Notes: generated by a model from the sequence alone, not told the origin. DNA of 64,000 bases from Stieleria marina (GCA_007741555.1 CP036526.1:7119719-7183718), one strand, 5' to 3'. Shown: positions 36,084 through 45,910, counted from the stretch's first letter. Made by a program: numbers and translations.

Positions 36084-37814
36084 ATGTCCGCCCTCATTAC
36101 ATTGAGACGTCGCGCCTTAGCCGCGGCAATCGTGGCAGCCTCTTTTAGTGGCTCCCACCTTTTCGCTGACCAACCCATCACGGAGTTGTCTGTTGGGCAG
36201 CTTCCAAGCGATACTTCTGTTCAACAAGTCGTGCTGCAGGAAGCCGTAGACGTCGCTGCGGAATCGGTTGCTGCCGAGGCAGGCATTCCCCAACCCATCA
36301 GCGATGCGACCCCAGTTGCGGTCGAAGCCGAAGCTGTTCAAGCGGCACCTGCACCGCCGCCAGCTTACTACCAGAACAATCCCGTCAACGCGGTGGTGAC
36401 AGCGGCTCCATCATGTAATTGCTGTACCACCAAGTGCTGTACCAAGAAGAAAAAGGAAGCCGCGACCGCTGCGATGAAAGCGGCTTATGGTGGTCTTTTC
36501 TACGGCAATAACTTCAGCTACCTGAACGATCCTTGCTACGATGGCCCGTCGTTCTTGGGTGATTCGCTCAAGGGACTTGCTGGTGGCAAACTGGACATCG
36601 GCGGCGAAGCTCGCGTTCGCTACCACAGCGAAAACAACATCCGTGCTCGCGTTCCCGGACTTCGCGGTACAGGCCCCAGCGGCCTTGGGCTGACCAACAA
36701 CGATGACGAGTTCTTTCTGACTCGTGTTCGTCTGTTTGCCAACTACCGCATGACTGACAACATTCGCGTTTACGGCGAATACTTGTACGCGGACTCCGGC
36801 GGTGAAGATTTTGGCAATCGTCCAATCGAAGAGAACCGTGGCGAAATCCAGAACCTGTTCATCGACGCCAAGTTGACGGACAACCTGACCGCACGCGTCG
36901 GACGCCAAGAATTGCTCTACGGATCACAGCGTCTGATCAGCCCATTGGACTGGGCCAATACACGCCGAACATTTGATGGTGCGCGTGGTCTGTACTCCAA
37001 CGGCGACTTTAGCCTTGATGGTTTCTTCGTTCATCCGGTAAATCGAAATACAGCCACCGAATCCAAAATCGACGATGCTGACGAAAACCAAGACTTCTAC
37101 GGCGTCTATGGTTCGCAGAAGGGCTTGGGAATCGGAAACGTCGATGCCTACTATCTTGGTTACGAAAACCAAACAGTGGACTTCAGCTATCACACCATCG
37201 GGTCCCGCGTTTATGGAAAGACCGATGGCGGTATGCTTTATGAAACCGAAGGTGGCTTTCAGTTTGGCGACAACGCCCCCGGCTTAGGCAGTCACTCAGC
37301 CAATTTCTTTACGGCCGGTTTAGGTCGTCAGCTCGAAATCGGTGACTGGAAACCAACGGTTTGGATGTGGTACGACACCGCATCTGGTGAGAAAGACTTC
37401 GCCGACGTAAATCGCGGTGACGACGGATTTGATCACTTGCAACCGTTGGCACACAAAGTCCTTGGATTCATGGACTTGTTCGGTCGCCGAAATATCCAAG
37501 ACATCAACATGCAGTTCATTACTCCTGTGATGGGCCCGAAAGTCAAGCTGCTGTTGTGGTACCACTACCTGCGACTGAACGAGGCAACCACGCCTTACGA
37601 CGTTGTCTTGCAGCCGTACAACACTAACACCGCTGCAGGCGACAAGGAGTTGGGTCACGAAATCGATGTGCTGTTCAATATCAACTTGAATCCGCGCAAC
37701 AACGTGCTCTTGGGATACTCACACTTTGCAGCCGGTGACTACTACGACACCACCGCGGGCGTTCCCAACAACGACGCGGATTTCTTCTATGCTCAGTTCC
37801 AAACTCGTTTTTAA
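36084..37814 (+). CDS. Outer-membrane beta-barrel porin
   Basis: A 576-residue exported protein. The start at ATG 36084 has AAAGGA about 10 nt upstream and gives a signal peptide (RRALAAAIVAASFSGSHLFA). A Pro/Ala/Val-rich stretch leads to a cysteine cluster (SCNCCTTKCCTKKKK, about 111-125). From about residue 160 there is a barrel of amphipathic strands resembling the alginate-export/OprD-like porin group (GEARVRYHSENN, VRLFANYRMTDNIRVYGEYL, ARVGRQELLYGSQRL), ending with aromatic F (FAQFQTRF). Divergent position next to the nitrate operon suggests a nitrate or anion channel; that is inference. A strong terminator follows. Confidence 0.82.
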   Translation: MSALITLRRRALAAAIVAASFSGSHLFADQPITELSVGQLPSDTSVQQVVLQEAVDVAAESVAAEAGIPQPISDATPVAVEAEAVQAAPAPPPAYYQNNPVNAVVTAAPSCNCCTTKCCTKKKKEAATAAMKAAYGGLFYGNNFSYLNDPCYDGPSFLGDSLKGLAGGKLDIGGEARVRYHSENNIRARVPGLRGTGPSGLGLTNNDDEFFLTRVRLFANYRMTDNIRVYGEYLYADSGGEDFGNRPIEENRGEIQNLFIDAKLTDNLTARVGRQELLYGSQRLISPLDWANTRRTFDGARGLYSNGDFSLDGFFVHPVNRNTATESKIDDADENQDFYGVYGSQKGLGIGNVDAYYLGYENQTVDFSYHTIGSRVYGKTDGGMLYETEGGFQFGDNAPGLGSHSANFFTAGLGRQLEIGDWKPTVWMWYDTASGEKDFADVNRGDDGFDHLQPLAHKVLGFMDLFGRRNIQDINMQFITPVMGPKVKLLLWYHYLRLNEATTPYDVVLQPYNTNTAAGDKELGHEIDVLFNINLNPRNNVLLGYSHFAAGDYYDTTAGVPNNDADFFYAQFQTRF

Positions 37815-37843
37815 ACCAAACGTGATTTGAATCGAAAACGTCG

Positions 37844-37870
37844 CGGCCCGGTTGCATTGCAATCGGGCCG
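37844..37870. terminator. Bidirectional terminator after porin and fucosyltransferase genes
   Basis: CGGCCCGGTTGC pairs with GCAATCGGGCCG (12 bp, one G-U) around a 3-nt loop, between two convergent genes. Confidence 0.75.
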
Positions 37871-37882
37871 TGTTTCATAGCG

Positions 37883-38776
37883 TTACGCCGCTTGGCTTCG
37901 TTGGCTCATGGCTTCACTAACGTTGATCGCTTGGTCGGCGCTTTGCATAAAGACCAAGGGAACGTTGCCATAGAAAGATGCCCAATGTGTGTAGGTGCTA
38001 GGCGGTCCGATCAACAGATCCGCCTGTGCAAAGCTGTACATGTCTTCGACGATGTGACCAGGGCCGTAGTGAACGTTCAGGCCATCGAAATCATTGGGAT
38101 GAATCTTGGCGTTGCTGCAAACCAGGAACGCAACTCGCTGGGCCGGAAACTGAGCTTCGATGCTTCGCATCGCCGCAGCATACTGCGAAACAGGGTAGAA
38201 ATATTTGCCACCCAAGTAAGTCGCGTAATCACCGTGGCGGATGTGAACTCCCACGACAATGTCGACGCCCTGTCGCGCTTTGGAAATGACTTGGTCGACG
38301 TTCTGCTGATGCGCTGGCTGAATCTGAAAATGCTCGCGAACAACAGCGGCGTGCTTGTGCAACAACGGCTCACTTCGAAAGAGCCAACCGTCCGCCAAGA
38401 TCGTGCGACCGCTACGCAGCGAGTTGCCGAAACGGCCACCTTCCAGATCGCATGCCTCGGAACCTCGCAAACGAATCACTTCGTAGCGAGATTTCATCGC
38501 GCCGGTCACGCCCAACAACCGGCCGCCCAAGTACGCTGCCTGCGAGAGATAACGTCGGCGCCTTGCCGATGGCTGGGATGCGTCGGATTCAACGACGGGA
38601 TAACGGCACCACAGATCACTGGCCGTGGAAGGGAAGAGGTGCGCGTATTCGGCAAAGCAAGGATTGGCGAGCGAAACACCGTATTCATGTGCTGCCGCAA
38701 TGAAGTGCGCGTACAAAAACAGGCGGTTGCCTAGCTGTCCGTAGCTGCGTGCAATGATGATTTGCGAAGATGACAT
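37883..38776 (-). CDS. Alpha-1,2-fucosyltransferase-like glycosyltransferase (GT11)
   Basis: Family 11 glycosyltransferases transfer fucose from GDP-fucose to surface polysaccharides. Motif I HIRHGDY (the HxRxGDY donor-binding signature) and the N-terminal YGQLGNRLFLYAHF are clear, with a C-terminal FAQADLLIGPPSTYTHWASF matching the SSFSxWA region. ATG 38776 is favoured because GGA lies 7-9 nt upstream, giving 297 residues; ATG 38788 is possible. No signal or TM segment is seen, so it is cytoplasmic. It stands alone, not within a polysaccharide cluster. Acceptor unknown. Confidence 0.82.
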   Translation of the reverse strand: MSSSQIIIARSYGQLGNRLFLYAHFIAAAHEYGVSLANPCFAEYAHLFPSTASDLWCRYPVVESDASQPSARRRRYLSQAAYLGGRLLGVTGAMKSRYEVIRLRGSEACDLEGGRFGNSLRSGRTILADGWLFRSEPLLHKHAAVVREHFQIQPAHQQNVDQVISKARQGVDIVVGVHIRHGDYATYLGGKYFYPVSQYAAAMRSIEAQFPAQRVAFLVCSNAKIHPNDFDGLNVHYGPGHIVEDMYSFAQADLLIGPPSTYTHWASFYGNVPLVFMQSADQAINVSEAMSQRSQAA

Positions 38777-39066
38777 AAGGCTGTCCATAGCCAAACCGTG
38801 GAATTTCGCACGAGAGACAGGGGGTCTGAGAGTCGAGCGATCCCACAGAGTAGCGAAAGAGGGAGTCTGGAATCAAGATCGCCCCGAAAACCTGCCTTTT
38901 GTAGTCTCCCATGTCGTTGCGTTTGGCGGCCTGTCCAGGTGTGCCTGCCAGATGCTGTCAGCTCCAGTGATTGCCATCCGCTCCACGGAACCCCCTCGGC
39001 ATGTTCCCGACAGAGACCTCATCTATAGTAAGCGGTTGTTGGCGATCAACCTGCCGAGGAAACAAG

Positions 39067-40488
39067 ATGAAAACAATTAGCCCGATCGACGATAGCATTG
39101 TTTGGAAAGGGAGTGAAACCGATGCCGCCGATGTGCCGCAAATCATGCAGCGAGCGGATCAGGCGGGCCGGCTTTGGAGACGCGTCGGCGTTGAACGTCG
39201 GATCGAGATTGTCCAAAAGTACGCGTCTTATTTGACGGACAATCGCGATGAGATAACGCAACTGATCGTTCACGAAGTCGGCAAACTATCCTGGGATGCC
39301 GCGGGCGAAGTCAGCGCGTCGATCGCCAAAGCTGCTGTTTCAATTGAAGCGATGCAACAACGACGATTCGGCGCGGTCGTCGACCAGGGTCCGCCGCGAC
39401 GAACCATTCGGTACCAACCTCTGGGAGTCGCCGTTGTGCTGGGACCGTTCAATTTCCCATTGCACTTGCCCGGCGGCCAAGTCATTCCCGCCTTGCTATC
39501 GGGAAATGCCGTGGTCATGAAACCAAGCGAACAGGCGACCGCCGTGGGTTTTTGGATGGCCAATGCGTGGCAAGCAGCCGGACTGCCAGAGGACGTTTTC
39601 AACTTGATTATTGGTCGCGTTGAGCCAGCCACCGCCGCAATCGATTCGCCGTTTACCAAGGGCGTCTTCCTCACTGGCGGCCAAGCTGCTGGACAAGCGA
39701 TTCATCGCCAACTGGCCGGCCGGTACGACGTACTGCTGGCGCTGGAGTTGGGAGGCAACAATCCTATCGTTGTGATGGGGGACGTTGAAGCAAAAGCTAC
39801 GTCGATGACGGTCAGTTTTTCTGCATTCATTTCCGCAGGACAACGTTGCACCTGTGCCCGGCGAGCCTACTTCGTGGCAGGCAAAGAAACGGATGATCAG
39901 ATTTCCGAGCTTGTGTCCAGAACCGAAAGTCTCCGCGTGGGATTGCCTGGCGACCAGCCGCCCGCAGAAATTGGCCCCGTCATCTCAGCTGAAGCCGCAC
40001 ATTCGCTGCGCGAAACTTATGATCAATTGATCCGCCTAGGCTGCAAATCACTGGTCCCATGGAAAGATGATCCGCGTCGAAAGAACTTAGTGCATCCGAT
40101 GATCTTGGACGCCAGCGAAGTGCCCGAGAGTGCAATGTCGCAGCTAGTAGCACTGGAATGGTTTGGACCGCTATTGGTGATTCATCGCGTCGAGACTTTT
40201 GACGACGCATTGGAGGCCGCCGCCGCAACGCCCTATGGTTTGTCAGCAGCTTTGCTGGGGGGCGACCAAAATCGATTCGATCGATTTGTAAACGAAGTCG
40301 GCGCGGGCGTTGTCAACTGGAACCGAGCGACGACTGGTGCTGCCGGCACGTTACCGTTTGGCGGATTGGGTCAAAGCGGAAACCACCGCCCAGCAGGATT
40401 TCACGCGATCGATTTTTGCAGCGACCCGGTTGCATCTATCGAGTCCGCAACGATCGACGAATCAGATCCTTGGAGTATGGCCCAATGA
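39067..40488 (+). CDS. astD: Succinylglutamate-semialdehyde dehydrogenase
   Basis: Oxidises N-succinylglutamate semialdehyde with NAD in the arginine succinyltransferase (AST) pathway. 473 residues with the ALDH core: LGPFNFPLHLPGG, general-base Glu in ALELGGNNPIVV, and catalytic Cys in SAGQRCTCARRAYF. The GQRCTCARR and GNHRPAGFHAIDFC segments are specific to AstD among aldehyde dehydrogenases. The start is ATG 39067; a TTG further up is in frame but lacks similarity. It overlaps astB by 4 nt. astA, astC and astE are not in the window. Confidence 0.92.
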   Translation: MKTISPIDDSIVWKGSETDAADVPQIMQRADQAGRLWRRVGVERRIEIVQKYASYLTDNRDEITQLIVHEVGKLSWDAAGEVSASIAKAAVSIEAMQQRRFGAVVDQGPPRRTIRYQPLGVAVVLGPFNFPLHLPGGQVIPALLSGNAVVMKPSEQATAVGFWMANAWQAAGLPEDVFNLIIGRVEPATAAIDSPFTKGVFLTGGQAAGQAIHRQLAGRYDVLLALELGGNNPIVVMGDVEAKATSMTVSFSAFISAGQRCTCARRAYFVAGKETDDQISELVSRTESLRVGLPGDQPPAEIGPVISAEAAHSLRETYDQLIRLGCKSLVPWKDDPRRKNLVHPMILDASEVPESAMSQLVALEWFGPLLVIHRVETFDDALEAAAATPYGLSAALLGGDQNRFDRFVNEVGAGVVNWNRATTGAAGTLPFGGLGQSGNHRPAGFHAIDFCSDPVASIESATIDESDPWSMAQ

Positions 40489-41792
40489 CGCTAGTCGAAG
40501 CACAAATCGATCGGATCGTCGGCCCCACTCATCATTTCGGTGGGCTGGGGGTCGGGAACATCGCCTCCCAACAACACCAAGGACAAACCTCCAATCCTCG
40601 TGCTGCAGCACTGCAAGGCCTAGACAAAATGCGAACAGTCGCCAGTCTGGGAGTGCCACAAGTGATTTTGCCGCCACAGATTCGTCCTCCTATCGATCTC
40701 CTGCATGACCTTGGGTTCACCGGCTCGCTGACAGAAATTTTGCCGCAAGTTGCAAACGATGCCCCCGAGCTGCTTTCGGCGGTGATGAGCAGCTCCGCGA
40801 TGTGGACAGCCAATGCCGCCACGGTGACCGCAAGCGTGGACTCAGCTCACGGTACCCCTACGATGACGGTCGCAAACTTGAGTAGCAGTTTGCACCGCGC
40901 GATCGAACCTCAGCAGACTCTTTGCGACTTACAGCGATTGTTTGCATCATTCGCAACGATCATCGCACCGCTGCCAGGCGGAGCGGCAATGCGAGATGAA
41001 GGGGCCGCCAATCATATGAGGCTTGGATCAGATTTGGAATCGCCGGGGATTCATATTTTTGTCTATGGCGACCAAGCTCCCTTGCCTCACAGGTTTTGGC
41101 CTCGGCAAACACTTGCTGCTTGCCAAGCCGTCGCCAGACAACATGGACTGCCGCCGGAAAACACCTTCTTTCTGAAACAGCACCCTGAAACAATCGACGC
41201 CGGCGCATTTCACAATGATGTGGTGGCAGCGAGTCATCACAACTTGTTTTTGCACCATGCATCGGCGTACTACCGCGCCGACGACACACTGGCACAGATC
41301 CAAAGACGTTTTGATGATCTGCATGCTGATGGCCTGCGCAGAATTGAAATTCCCGAATCGGAGCTGTCCCGGACTGATGCGATTAGCACCTATTTGTTTA
41401 ACAGCCAAATCGTGAGCTCGTCGACTGACCAACGACCGACGCTGCTGTGTCCGATGCAAGTCGCAGAAAACTCATGCGCAGCCAGCATTGTGCAGCGTTG
41501 GATCGACGAGGGCTTGTTTGCGGATGCCAAGTTTCTTGAACTGCGACAGAGCATGTCCGGCGGCGGCGGTCCGGCCTGCCTGCGTCTCCGCGTACCGATG
41601 AAAACCCGCGAACTATCGGACTTGAAAACGAGCTGCCAGTGGTCCGCCAGTTTAGATCGCGCATTGCGGCAAGTGATCCAGGAAGACTACCCCGAATCAC
41701 TTGACCGCGATGATCTAACAAATTGGCAGATCGCTGAAAAATGCTTGGCAGCCGCCCGACGAATCCAGGACCTACTTGCCCCGACCCGTTAG
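40485..41792 (+). CDS. astB: N-succinylarginine dihydrolase
   Basis: Converts N-succinylarginine to N-succinylornithine, CO2 and two NH3, a guanidino-modifying enzyme of the pentein fold. At 435 residues it has the family length. Recognised parts are DRIVGPTHHFGGLGVGN at the N-terminus, FFLKQHPETIDAGAFHNDVV (catalytic His region) and GGGPACLRLRVPM with the nucleophilic Cys near residue 362. The start codon lies in the astD stop (ATGA), so the two are translationally coupled. It ends 18 nt from the convergent dockerin gene. Release of ammonia from arginine fits a nitrogen-scavenging role alongside the nitrate genes, though the two are not in the same transcript. Confidence 0.93.
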   Translation: MTLVEAQIDRIVGPTHHFGGLGVGNIASQQHQGQTSNPRAAALQGLDKMRTVASLGVPQVILPPQIRPPIDLLHDLGFTGSLTEILPQVANDAPELLSAVMSSSAMWTANAATVTASVDSAHGTPTMTVANLSSSLHRAIEPQQTLCDLQRLFASFATIIAPLPGGAAMRDEGAANHMRLGSDLESPGIHIFVYGDQAPLPHRFWPRQTLAACQAVARQHGLPPENTFFLKQHPETIDAGAFHNDVVAASHHNLFLHHASAYYRADDTLAQIQRRFDDLHADGLRRIEIPESELSRTDAISTYLFNSQIVSSSTDQRPTLLCPMQVAENSCAASIVQRWIDEGLFADAKFLELRQSMSGGGGPACLRLRVPMKTRELSDLKTSCQWSASLDRALRQVIQEDYPESLDRDDLTNWQIAEKCLAAARRIQDLLAPTR

Positions 41793-41810
41793 TCGTGCGG
41801 CCAGTCGAAA

Positions 41811-43430
41811 TCATGCAGACAAAAATCCGAATGGTTCGCCTGGGTCGGTTGCAGCTAGACGGCGTTCGACGCTATCGACATCCAGGTCATCGGTAATGAA
41901 ATCCTCCGTGTTTGCGAACAAAGTATCAGTGCCAGATTCTCCATCCAACATGGTACGATTTTTGACCACCGAACCAAAAACAAACACTTCGTCATTGCCG
42001 TTTCCTAAATCAACGATGGCGTCATCGCTGACGTAAGAACGATTCGCAAACAGATTGTCGTTGCCGTTTCCACCGTAGAAAAAGAGGTCGTTGCGAACCT
42101 GACTGCGTTCAAGTCGCAAATCATCATTTCCGCTTTCGCCGTAGACTTTCAGGTTCTCTTTGACCGTCGAGCGAGTCATGTCGAACACGTCATCACCGCC
42201 ACCAAGTTTTGCGATGATGTGACCGCCAACGTAGGTTTGGTCAAGATAGACAACGTCATCGCCGCCGCCAAAATCGACTTGCAGCAAATCGTCGATCCGG
42301 CTGTAGTTTTGAAGATACACCTGACTGTCCCCGGAGCCACTATCGATCAACAGATCATCTTTCACGCGCGTGCTGTCCAACACAATCACATTGTCGTTGC
42401 CGGTCAGGTGAAGCTTCATGTCGTTTTCGATGATCAATCCCGTCATCGAAAGAAAGTTATTGGATCCGGAAACCGTCAACGTGACATTTTGAGGCGCTAC
42501 GTTTAGAACCTCCTGTGCAAGGACTGTTCCGTCGAAGTCAAATACCCGGACAAGAACGGTGCCGTCGCTTTGAGCGTCGACAGCAATATCAGCATCGCTT
42601 TCGCTAAGTGTCAGCGCCAACGAGCTTCCCGAAAATCCAGCCAGCGAAGTTCCGAAGAAGCTTTGCATTGCGTCGCCCGATACGGGACTCATCGAATCCG
42701 AACCGGTCGATGAATCTACAATGACAACCGTTTCAGTTGATGAAAAACTGTCTAAATCAAATCCGCTGCCTTCGGAAATCGAAACCGAAAAATCTTCGCT
42801 CCCCGATTCCGTAAGCAAGTCGGCAACCGCCGTGATCGAAACCACGACCTCCGAGGCACCGGCAGGGAATGTCACCGTGCCCTCAAGCGAGTCGCCGACT
42901 TCGCTGAGCGAAATGTTCTCGGTCGTATTGATGGTCACGTCATCCAAGTCTGCTTGGCCGGTAACCGTCACGGGAACCGTTAGCTCTGAAGTCGTGGCTC
43001 CCGTCCGAGCAAACGTCAGTGTCATCGAATCGCCCTCGTTGACACTCTCAGTACTGCCGTCGACCGTCACGGTGGGTATCATCGGAATATCCTCGCCCTG
43101 AGCCAGATGATTTAGCACCATCAAGATGTCGGCGGGGCTTACTTCGGAATCGCCATTCGCATCGGGATAGACTTTGATCTCCGCTGCGCTCTCGCCTTGA
43201 GCGGCACCATTAATCCGAGCGCTCAGGTCATTGATGACGGCCAACGCGTCGCCTGGAGTGACACTGCCATCGGCGTTGACGTCGACCGGGTTGTCAACAT
43301 TCATCAAATCGGCGGCCAGTAGCTGACGCGCGTCGAGCTTTTGAAACCGTAAACTTCGTGTGGCTTTGCGAGCTTTCCGCGAGGTTGGTTTGGTTTTAAC
43401 GGGCAACAGTGTTCTCAAGGTGTTTCTCAT
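41811..43430 (-). CDS. Secreted dockerin/Calx-beta/beta-solenoid protein with LEPR-XLL-like N-terminus
   Basis: A 539-residue protein from ATG 43430, chosen because AAAGGGA lies about 8 nt upstream; ATG 43451 is the alternative. The basic N-terminus ends in FQKLDARQLLAAD, similar to the planctomycete LEPR-XLL export signal. Two dockerin type I calcium loops follow (DVNADGSVTPGDAL and DANGDSEVSPADIL). A Calx-beta domain is at about 115-235 (VNEGDSMTLTFARTG). From about 344 to 525 come eight repeats of 22-24 residues with a GxGxD-like loop (DLGNGNDEVFV, YGGNGNDNLFA), reminiscent of RTX calcium-binding solenoids but with a longer period. Probably a surface or extracellular calcium-binding protein. 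Confidence 0.8.
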   Translation of the reverse strand: MRNTLRTLLPVKTKPTSRKARKATRSLRFQKLDARQLLAADLMNVDNPVDVNADGSVTPGDALAVINDLSARINGAAQGESAAEIKVYPDANGDSEVSPADILMVLNHLAQGEDIPMIPTVTVDGSTESVNEGDSMTLTFARTGATTSELTVPVTVTGQADLDDVTINTTENISLSEVGDSLEGTVTFPAGASEVVVSITAVADLLTESGSEDFSVSISEGSGFDLDSFSSTETVVIVDSSTGSDSMSPVSGDAMQSFFGTSLAGFSGSSLALTLSESDADIAVDAQSDGTVLVRVFDFDGTVLAQEVLNVAPQNVTLTVSGSNNFLSMTGLIIENDMKLHLTGNDNVIVLDSTRVKDDLLIDSGSGDSQVYLQNYSRIDDLLQVDFGGGDDVVYLDQTYVGGHIIAKLGGGDDVFDMTRSTVKENLKVYGESGNDDLRLERSQVRNDLFFYGGNGNDNLFANRSYVSDDAIVDLGNGNDEVFVFGSVVKNRTMLDGESGTDTLFANTEDFITDDLDVDSVERRLAATDPGEPFGFLSA

Positions 43431-43566
43431 AGCGTCAGTCCCTTTACTCATGGCATTTTTTGAAACCAATCCCCCCTGCGAAGACTGGAGCATTGGGTAG
43501 AGTACGGTGACCCGACCCCCACCGAAATAGTGGCCAAACATCCACCAGAGGGGGACAACACGCTGT

Positions 43567-44394
43567 TTAGCTCGGTGGATCGAGAATGCCACCGTAAAAC
43601 TGCGGGCAGCGATCTTTGAAACGATCGATCACATGAGCATCCTTGGTGCGTTCGATCCGTTTGTTCCTCGCATTTGCGACGTCGACTTCCGCGTACAAGA
43701 TGGTTTCCGAATCGTCATCGGACTTCGCTAAGATCGCGCCATCCGGGCCACAGATTGAACTGCACCCGCAAAAACCAAAACCGTTTTCCTCGCCGACTCG
43801 ATTGGCCGCGACAAAAAACAGATGATTTTCCATGCTGCGTGCTGGCGGCACGACGGTAGCTGTGTGCGACGCTCCGTTGGGCCAATTGGTGCCAAGGGCA
43901 ATGACGTCGGCGCCCGCCAGAGCAAGGACCCGCATCGGTTCGGGGAACGAACTGTCGTAGCAAATTGCCAGACCAACATTTGCCGTCCCGGTGGATAAAG
44001 TTCGGTAAGGAATATCACCGCGATCGACGAAGCGGTCGATTCCCAAGTGGGGAAGATGGATTTTTCGATAGTGTCCCACCACGCCCTGCGGCCCAATCAT
44101 CGCAGCCGAATTGTAAAGCTTGTCTTGATTCTTTTCCAAGAACCCAAGTGTGACATGCAGATCGTACGTCGCTGCGGCAGCTGAAATTTGGTCGAATACG
44201 TCATCGTCCAGCGCAATCGCCTGGGCCAAACCGGCTTCACGCGAATCGTACGCATAGCCGCTGAGCATGCATTCGGGCATCACGACCAAATCGGCATTCG
44301 CATCGCCGGCTTGCTGGATTAGCTCGATCACACGCTTTAAATTGGCCTCAATGTCAGCAAAAACCACATCGGTCTGGACGCAGGCGATCAACAT
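43567..44394 (-). CDS. Nitrilase-superfamily carbon-nitrogen hydrolase
   Basis: Hydrolyses a non-peptide C-N bond, usually an amide. The catalytic triad is intact: Glu41 (VVMPECMLSGYAYD), Lys111 (YRKIHLPHLG) and Cys145 (GLAICYDSSFPE). ATG 44394 has AGAAGG about 7 nt upstream and removes an unlikely 68-residue extension; the product is 275 residues, normal for the family. The substrate is not evident. It does not look like N-carbamoylputrescine amidase, which would be the natural partner of the agmatine deiminase at 53817. It is divergent from sthA with 60 nt between the start codons. Confidence 0.88.
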   Translation of the reverse strand: MLIACVQTDVVFADIEANLKRVIELIQQAGDANADLVVMPECMLSGYAYDSREAGLAQAIALDDDVFDQISAAAATYDLHVTLGFLEKNQDKLYNSAAMIGPQGVVGHYRKIHLPHLGIDRFVDRGDIPYRTLSTGTANVGLAICYDSSFPEPMRVLALAGADVIALGTNWPNGASHTATVVPPARSMENHLFFVAANRVGEENGFGFCGCSSICGPDGAILAKSDDDSETILYAEVDVANARNKRIERTKDAHVIDRFKDRCPQFYGGILDPPS

Positions 44395-44454
44395 CGTAAA
44401 ACCTTCTTTTGAGATAGTTCCGCAAATCGTTCTAGCAAAGACCGCGAATCGAAT

Positions 44455-45849
44455 ATGACTGACAAAAAATTTGACTACGACCTGTTCGTCATTGGCACCG
44501 GCCCCGGAGGCGAAGGCGCTGCCATGCAGGCCGCCAAGGGCGGAATGCGAGTAGGAGTAGCTGAAAGATACACTCAGATCGGCGGCGGTTGCACCCACTG
44601 GGGAACCATCCCTAGCAAAGCTCTGCGAAACACGATCACCGCCACAACCCGGGCTCTACGAAATCCTGTGTTTCGCGAAATGGGCATCAATGTCAGCCCC
44701 ACCTTGGAGCAGCTCAAACGCGGCACCCAAACTATCATCGCACAACAGGTCAACATGCGGCAGTCGTTTTACGACCGCAACCAAGTGCCCGTGCATTTCG
44801 GTGACGCAAAATTTGTCGACCAGCACACCGTCACTGTCGGCACCGACTGCGACCCAATCCGTTCCAAGCACTTTGTGATTGCGACTGGTACGCGGCCCTA
44901 CCACCCCGAGTTTGTTGATTTTGATCATCCGCGGATCTACGACAGCGACACGGTCCTGGATATGGAGAAGAAACCAGCCACGCTTTCGGTATACGGTGCA
45001 GGTGTGATCGGTACCGAATACGCCTCCATGTTTCGCAACTTGGGCGTCAAAGTAAACTTGGTCAACACGCGTGACAAACTTCTTGAATTCTTGGACGACG
45101 AAATCACCGATGCGCTGTCGTATTCGCTTCGTGAACAAGGCGTGATGATTCGGCACAACGAAACGGTCGACCGAATCGAAGGCCTCGACGACGGAGTTAT
45201 CCTTCATCTTAAGAGCGGCAAGCAAGTCAAAACCGAAGCATTGCTGTGGGCCAATGGACGTAGCGGTAACACCGAAAACCTAGGCCTGGAAAATGTTGGC
45301 TTGGAACCCAATAGCCGCGGACAACTGGAAGTCGACGAACAATTCCAAACCAAAGTGACCAACATTTACGCTGTGGGCGACGTCATCGGCTATCCATCGC
45401 TGGCCAGCGCAGCCTACACCCAAGGTCGCGCAGCAGGCATGCACTTGCTGGGACAGCGTGATGGCAATTTGCGGATCCACGACATTCCGACCGGGATCTA
45501 CACCAGCCCTGAAATCAGCTCGGTTGGCAAAACGGAACGTGAACTGACCGAAGCCTGTGTGCCCTACGAGATCGGACAGAGCCAATTCAAGAGTCTTGCC
45601 CGTGCTCAAATCACAGGCGAAACAACCGGGATGCTTAAGATCCTGTTCCATCGCGAAACGCTACAGATCCTGGGCGTGCATTGCTTTGGTGCCAACGCGT
45701 CGGAGATCGTCCACATCGGCCAAGCGATCATGCATCAACCCGAAGGCCAGAACACCTTGGAGTATTTCGTCGACACAACGTTCAACTACCCTACCATGGC
45801 CGAAGCCTACCGAGTCGCGGCGCTCAACGGATACAACCGCTTGTTCTAG
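44455..45849 (+). CDS. sthA: Soluble pyridine nucleotide transhydrogenase
   Basis: Moves reducing equivalents between NADPH and NAD, in most bacteria draining excess NADPH. A flavoprotein of the disulfide reductase family with 464 residues: N-terminal FAD site [17 protein letters not shown], a central NAD(P) site [17 protein letters not shown], and a C-terminal dimerisation domain. The redox motif reads [16 protein letters not shown], with only the first Cys present and Thr in place of the second, which distinguishes SthA from lipoamide dehydrogenase. It ends at a 12-bp terminator hairpin. Confidence 0.94.
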   Translation: MTDKKFDYDLFVIGTGPGGEGAAMQAAKGGMRVGVAERYTQIGGGCTHWGTIPSKALRNTITATTRALRNPVFREMGINVSPTLEQLKRGTQTIIAQQVNMRQSFYDRNQVPVHFGDAKFVDQHTVTVGTDCDPIRSKHFVIATGTRPYHPEFVDFDHPRIYDSDTVLDMEKKPATLSVYGAGVIGTEYASMFRNLGVKVNLVNTRDKLLEFLDDEITDALSYSLREQGVMIRHNETVDRIEGLDDGVILHLKSGKQVKTEALLWANGRSGNTENLGLENVGLEPNSRGQLEVDEQFQTKVTNIYAVGDVIGYPSLASAAYTQGRAAGMHLLGQRDGNLRIHDIPTGIYTSPEISSVGKTERELTEACVPYEIGQSQFKSLARAQITGETTGMLKILFHRETLQILGVHCFGANASEIVHIGQAIMHQPEGQNTLEYFVDTTFNYPTMAEAYRVAALNGYNRLF

Positions 45850-45867
45850 CGTGAACAAGTCCATCAA

Positions 45868-45896
45868 CTCGTTCCCGCTTGCTTAGCGGGAACGAG
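45868..45896. terminator. Bidirectional terminator, 12-bp perfect stem
   Basis: CTCGTTCCCGCT pairs with AGCGGGAACGAG around loop TGCTT, 18 nt after the sthA stop and 14 nt beyond the convergent RNase E/G stop. Confidence 0.8.
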
Positions 45897-45910
45897 GAAT
45901 GAAGTGCGTC

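Noticed and set aside
37892-38734. 280-codon plus-strand frame opposite the fucosyltransferase
   Set aside because: The minus strand has the HxRxGDY motif and family start; the plus frame has nothing.
43567-44394. Nitrilase-family gene as N-carbamoylputrescine amidase (partner of agmatine deiminase)
   Set aside because: The sequence around the triad does not have the AguB signature, and the two genes are about 9 kb apart on opposite strands.
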